Assembly (NCBI RefSeq): GCF_023343835.1
Contig: NC_064438.1
Location: 22,154,077 to 22,218,076 of the forward strand
DNA: 64,000 bases
Source of the DNA: Lagopus muta
Lineage: Eukaryota > Chordata > Aves > Galliformes > Phasianidae
Direction of reading: 5' to 3'
Below the pieces are notes generated by a model that worked only from the letters and a program-made list of their open reading frames with translations, did not search any database and was not told the DNA's origin. Position numbers and translations under genes: made by a program. Position 1 is the first letter of the stretch, and the number at the start of each line of letters is the position of its first letter. Positions 60,229 through 64,000 of this stretch are shown piece after piece.

Positions 60229-63200
60229 GTAGGGATGGGAAAAATATGGTGAACTATAGAAAGAAGGCTATAGTTAAATGTGACTGGGAGAAAGAATGAA
60301 GTTGAGGAGTTGAGAAAAGGCCTAATTTATCTCTGGACATAAAGCAGTGTTCTGGAACTGAAACTGAGAGATTTCTTTCTGTCTATATGATCTGCAATAA
60401 TTGATTACTACTTATCTGAAACTTTGTCAGCTGAAGCATCAGAGTATTATCAGCACTGTATTAGAATAGCCCAATGCTTTTTCTCATCTCTGATCAAAGC
60501 CACTTCTTCCTCTGATATTCTCATTAGATATGTTCCCTAGTGTTATCATTTGAGGGGATTATGCTATTTAGATGAAAGAACCATTTGCAAATCTCATATA
60601 TCTACAAGACAGCAGGACGTAATTTCTCCACGCAAATGCACAGTTGCTCTTTGAATTGGCTTACTCTTTCAGGACTGCAGGAGTGGTTTCTCTCTGTAAT
60701 GTATTCTGTATGTACAGGAGAAGTTTATTCTTCTCCTGTATGTTTGGGAATATGATAGCTTTTTACTGATGAGATTTGCCTCTTCCTTTTTGAAAGACAG
60801 AATTATTCATACTGAAAGGGTGTTGTAATATATCAACTTTCTCAAACTTAGGCAAATCTTGAAGTGATGTTGTCCAAGATAAGCACTTTTTCCTTCTGTC
60901 TTGGTCCAAGAAAACCCAGGCTCTGAGATTATTTCACACCACAACTCTGAAGAGCAGTAATCCTTATCATTCATGTGGCCACATCTCAGGTATTTTCTTC
61001 TCTGCCAGAGTACTGGCATACTGATGGAACTGCTGAGCTCAGTTTAAAATATACAATGCAGAGCTTCAAGTAACAGAAGCAAGGCAAACAATGAAATGTG
61101 CAAGGAGGAACCTAGCAGAAAAGTGGAAGGAACAGGGTACAGGTGCCACTTCCCCTTCTTGTTAATGCTGTATAACTTTTCTTGTGCTGTTGCGTATAGA
61201 ACACCAATCAATCTGGCAGAGTTCATCTTGTCTTTTACTGACTGACGCAATATTAAAACAAAGAGAAAGAAAACAGATTTTAAGATCTTTTTCCATAGTT
61301 TAAACTCCTATCATTTTAACTGAAATACACATAGGTTATCTTAGTATGTTTTACTGCTGGGTATTCTTTCTTAGATGACGGTTTGTACAGATACTGATGT
61401 TTGCTGTGATTTGTATAGGATTCATAGGAATTGTACGTGCTCACAGAACAGAATAATAGATCACCGACTGCTGGCATTGAAATAGAAGCAAAAAAAGAAC
61501 CTTATGGCTTATCTTTACAGATTACACCAATTCATTTACACATTAACATCTTAACACCTTAATTTTATTCCCTGGGCCCATTGCATCCTATATACTGCAA
61601 AGGGCAAAACCATCTTTGTCTCATCCTCTGGAATTGGCCCACATTATGGAGTTCAGTGCTGCATGGAAGGAGAAGTAAAGGCTATATTTAGGTGTGACAT
61701 CAGACATGCACAGATACAGTAATGCTAATCAACCAAGCAAAGCTGCTGTACTGGGAACTGCATGAGTCAGCAAATCTTCTGCAGAGAGAATAGCAGGCAC
61801 AACAGTTGCTAGGATACCATGATTGCAACACAAAGTAATACAGAATGAATTTCCGTATTAACAACTTGCTGCAGCTTGTATGTTATAACAGTGGCATGTT
61901 GGGGAAAAAAAAATGCAGTCCTACGTATATGGCAAGTACAGTTGTATGTTGGAGTAGAGTGGGGTCATGAGTGGAAGCTCATTCTGTTGAAAGACTTGGG
62001 TAGTAGTGTCGCAGTTAATAAAGAGCTGTTTGTGTGTTTATTTTGTGGGGTTTGTTTGTTTGTTTGTTTGTTTTTTGCTATGAATGTGGCTGATAGAATT
62101 AACTTGAATTCTGCTGAAAAAGTGCAAGTTGTATCAGGTATGTTACCATAATATTAATATCTGTTTACTGGAAACTATCTTAAGCTCATTAATTCACGCC
62201 TATAACTTGCATAAATAATTGAGTTTACTGATGAGATGCTTTTTCTAGCTGACAGGAAAGTGACTAAAACTAATTTTTAGCTGCAGACATTGTCATTTGA
62301 AAACAATGTTGTAAATAACGCTACTTTGAGACAATGTGATGTTATTTAAGCAATTGAAAAGTTGGGAAATTTGCCCAATATCTTCAATCTTGCTTGAAAT
62401 AGGTTGGCAGTAGTTTTTATGTAGTTTTCCCAGTTCCAGAATTCAGAGAGATTTTTTGTTGGTAGCTTGCACAGACTGTATGCATAGTAAAAATGTGGTT
62501 TCATTTTTATGAAGAAAATGATTAGTAAGTAATCTGAGATATTAAAATACAGAGCTCAGATTCTCCAGCTGTTTGGATTCTCTGACCTGACTTGCACTGT
62601 GCTTCTGTTGTTTTTTTTTTTTTTTTAATTAAGAATTACTGCAAAAGAGAACAAGAGGTTTTTATCCAAACAAACCACTTAACATTTTGAGTTTTCTAGA
62701 CTGTTGGGTTGGAAAATGGATGATGCTTTAATTGCTTTACAATTATTAAAGAATATAATGAAAGCCTTAAGCAAAATTCTACAGAGTAGAAGTGAGATGC
62801 CCCACAGCGTCTCTCAAACTTCTTGGAGAGCGCTGAATGTATAGAATTGGGCAGAGAGCAGCATGGAATGCAGGGAAGAAAACAGAGAAACTCAGGGTTA
62901 TGGGAGAAGGAACATGGATATGGGAACAATCTGAGCATCCTTGGACTAGCAGTGCAGTTATTAATTATGTACAGTGAGTTGCAGATTAGCTGTGCTTTGT
63001 ATTCAGAGATACCACTGCAGGATCCTTGAAGACCCTGTGTAGGTCTTTGGAATTTGCTAGCTTAGATGCTTTATGGTGCAAACATAGCTGTGGAAAAGCC
63101 ATGGTCAACTCAGCAGGTAATGAAAATTTTGCAGAACCATATTTTTTTTGCTGAAGTTCAATCTATAGAAGCTTGCTTGGATTTGCCGCTGTTCCTTACA

Positions 63201-64000
63201 GTTACATTCAGGGAAACAAAGCTTTTGGTATGCTTTTGGTAATGTATGTAAAGCTACAAAGGTTTGTCAGCCATCAGCTGCTGTTAATGTTGTTTATGAA
63301 ATTAGGCTTTTAGACTTTTTGAGAAGCAAAACCAAACTGAGAAGCAATTACCAAATAAATGAAATTGGAAGGTGATAATGGCTTTCTAACTTTAAGTTCA
63401 TGCAGAGAGCCGTTATTTCTGCCTGCCCTAAATAGGCGATTATATACTTTTTTTGTTAAAGTGATCTCATGCTGAATGTAGGGTACAGTAAGAACCTGTT
63501 CTTAAAAAAAAACAAACAAACAACAACAACAAAAAAAAAACAACAACGTGAGGCTGAAAGAGAGAGAAACAACCTGCTAAGAGAGAAACAACCTGTTAGA
63601 TACAAAAGAAAAGTCAAAACTCTTAAGTCAGTCATTCTTCTGCATCTCCAGTGCTATTGTTCAGGCTAGAAGAAGCAGGACTTCAGCAACAAGGACTTCT
63701 ACGTGAAAGAAAGGCAAGAAAGGAGTGTGCTTGCCCTAGCCATTTTACTTTCTTCATAAGTTTAAGATGTAAAGACATCAGAAATGTGTACTCATCCTGA
63801 TATTTGAACTCAATAATTTTAAGTAAGAAATCCCTGGAGTATCTCTGACAACAGAACATACAGATCCAGGTAATCAAAAGGTCTGAAGAACCATGATGCT
63901 TGATCTAGTGTGTCTAGCTCCTGGAGCTACATTTGTATTCCTGAGTTTTTTTTATTAACTCATTAGTCCTAACGGCCTGTGTGTTTGATGGTAGAACAAG
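60229..64000. other. Intergenic sequence, nothing supported
   Basis: No gene recognised. Simple repeats only: (TTTG)n at about 62050-62076, a T run near 62611-62626, and an (AAC)n/A-rich tract at about 63503-63546. Confidence 0.5.

Noticed and set aside
1-64000. CRISPR arrays, bacterial operons, phage or plasmid features, tRNA and rRNA genes
   Set aside because: Composition, introns and CR1 repeats show vertebrate DNA; no cloverleaf, rRNA or direct-repeat array was recognised by eye. tRNAscan-SE and Rfam searches would be decisive.

Overview
This is vertebrate, almost certainly bird, genomic DNA. Genes are split into many short exons with GT-AG introns. The only abundant interspersed repeat is CR1, the chicken-repeat LINE, with its typical tails rich in 'TCATAGAATC', present in both orientations. 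Base composition is AT-rich with mononucleotide and dinucleotide tracts. A galliform is a reasonable guess, but nothing in the window fixes the species.

Layout. (1) 1-5150: no recognisable coding exon. It resembles a long 3' untranslated region on the + strand ending at an AATAAA at 5148. From the human gene order (PRDM11 tail-to-tail with SYT13) it may be the 3' end of PRDM11; this is inference. (2) 5171-13060: intergenic DNA with CR1 fragments, including a ~1.1 kb piece at 10712-11830. (3) 13081-25415, - strand: a complete synaptotagmin-13 gene (SYT13). Six coding exons assemble in frame to 428 codons. (4) 25500-41850: about 16 kb of intergenic DNA with CR1 pieces and simple repeats and no supported gene. 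(5) 41985-54408, + strand: a multi-exon astacin-family zinc metalloprotease of the hatching-enzyme (UVS.2-like) type. Signal peptide, propeptide (partly built from 20-25 nt micro-exons), astacin catalytic domain and one CUB domain are all read in frame across 12 exons. Two alternative terminal exons are visible. (6) 54650-64000: intergenic DNA with a small CpG-rich cluster near 58.1 kb, a minisatellite, a CR1 piece, and the second copy of a ~220 bp repeat whose first copy lies in SYT13 intron 2.

SYT13 and the astacin gene are divergently transcribed, about 16.5 kb apart. They have unrelated roles: vesicle trafficking versus secreted embryonic proteolysis. Nothing suggests joint function beyond physical linkage. 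Items most worth a second look are the hatching-enzyme-like gene beside SYT13 with its micro-exons, its apparently missing second CUB domain and two candidate 3' ends; the dispersed promoter-like repeat pair (18961 and 59570); and the isolated CpG cluster at 58.1 kb.
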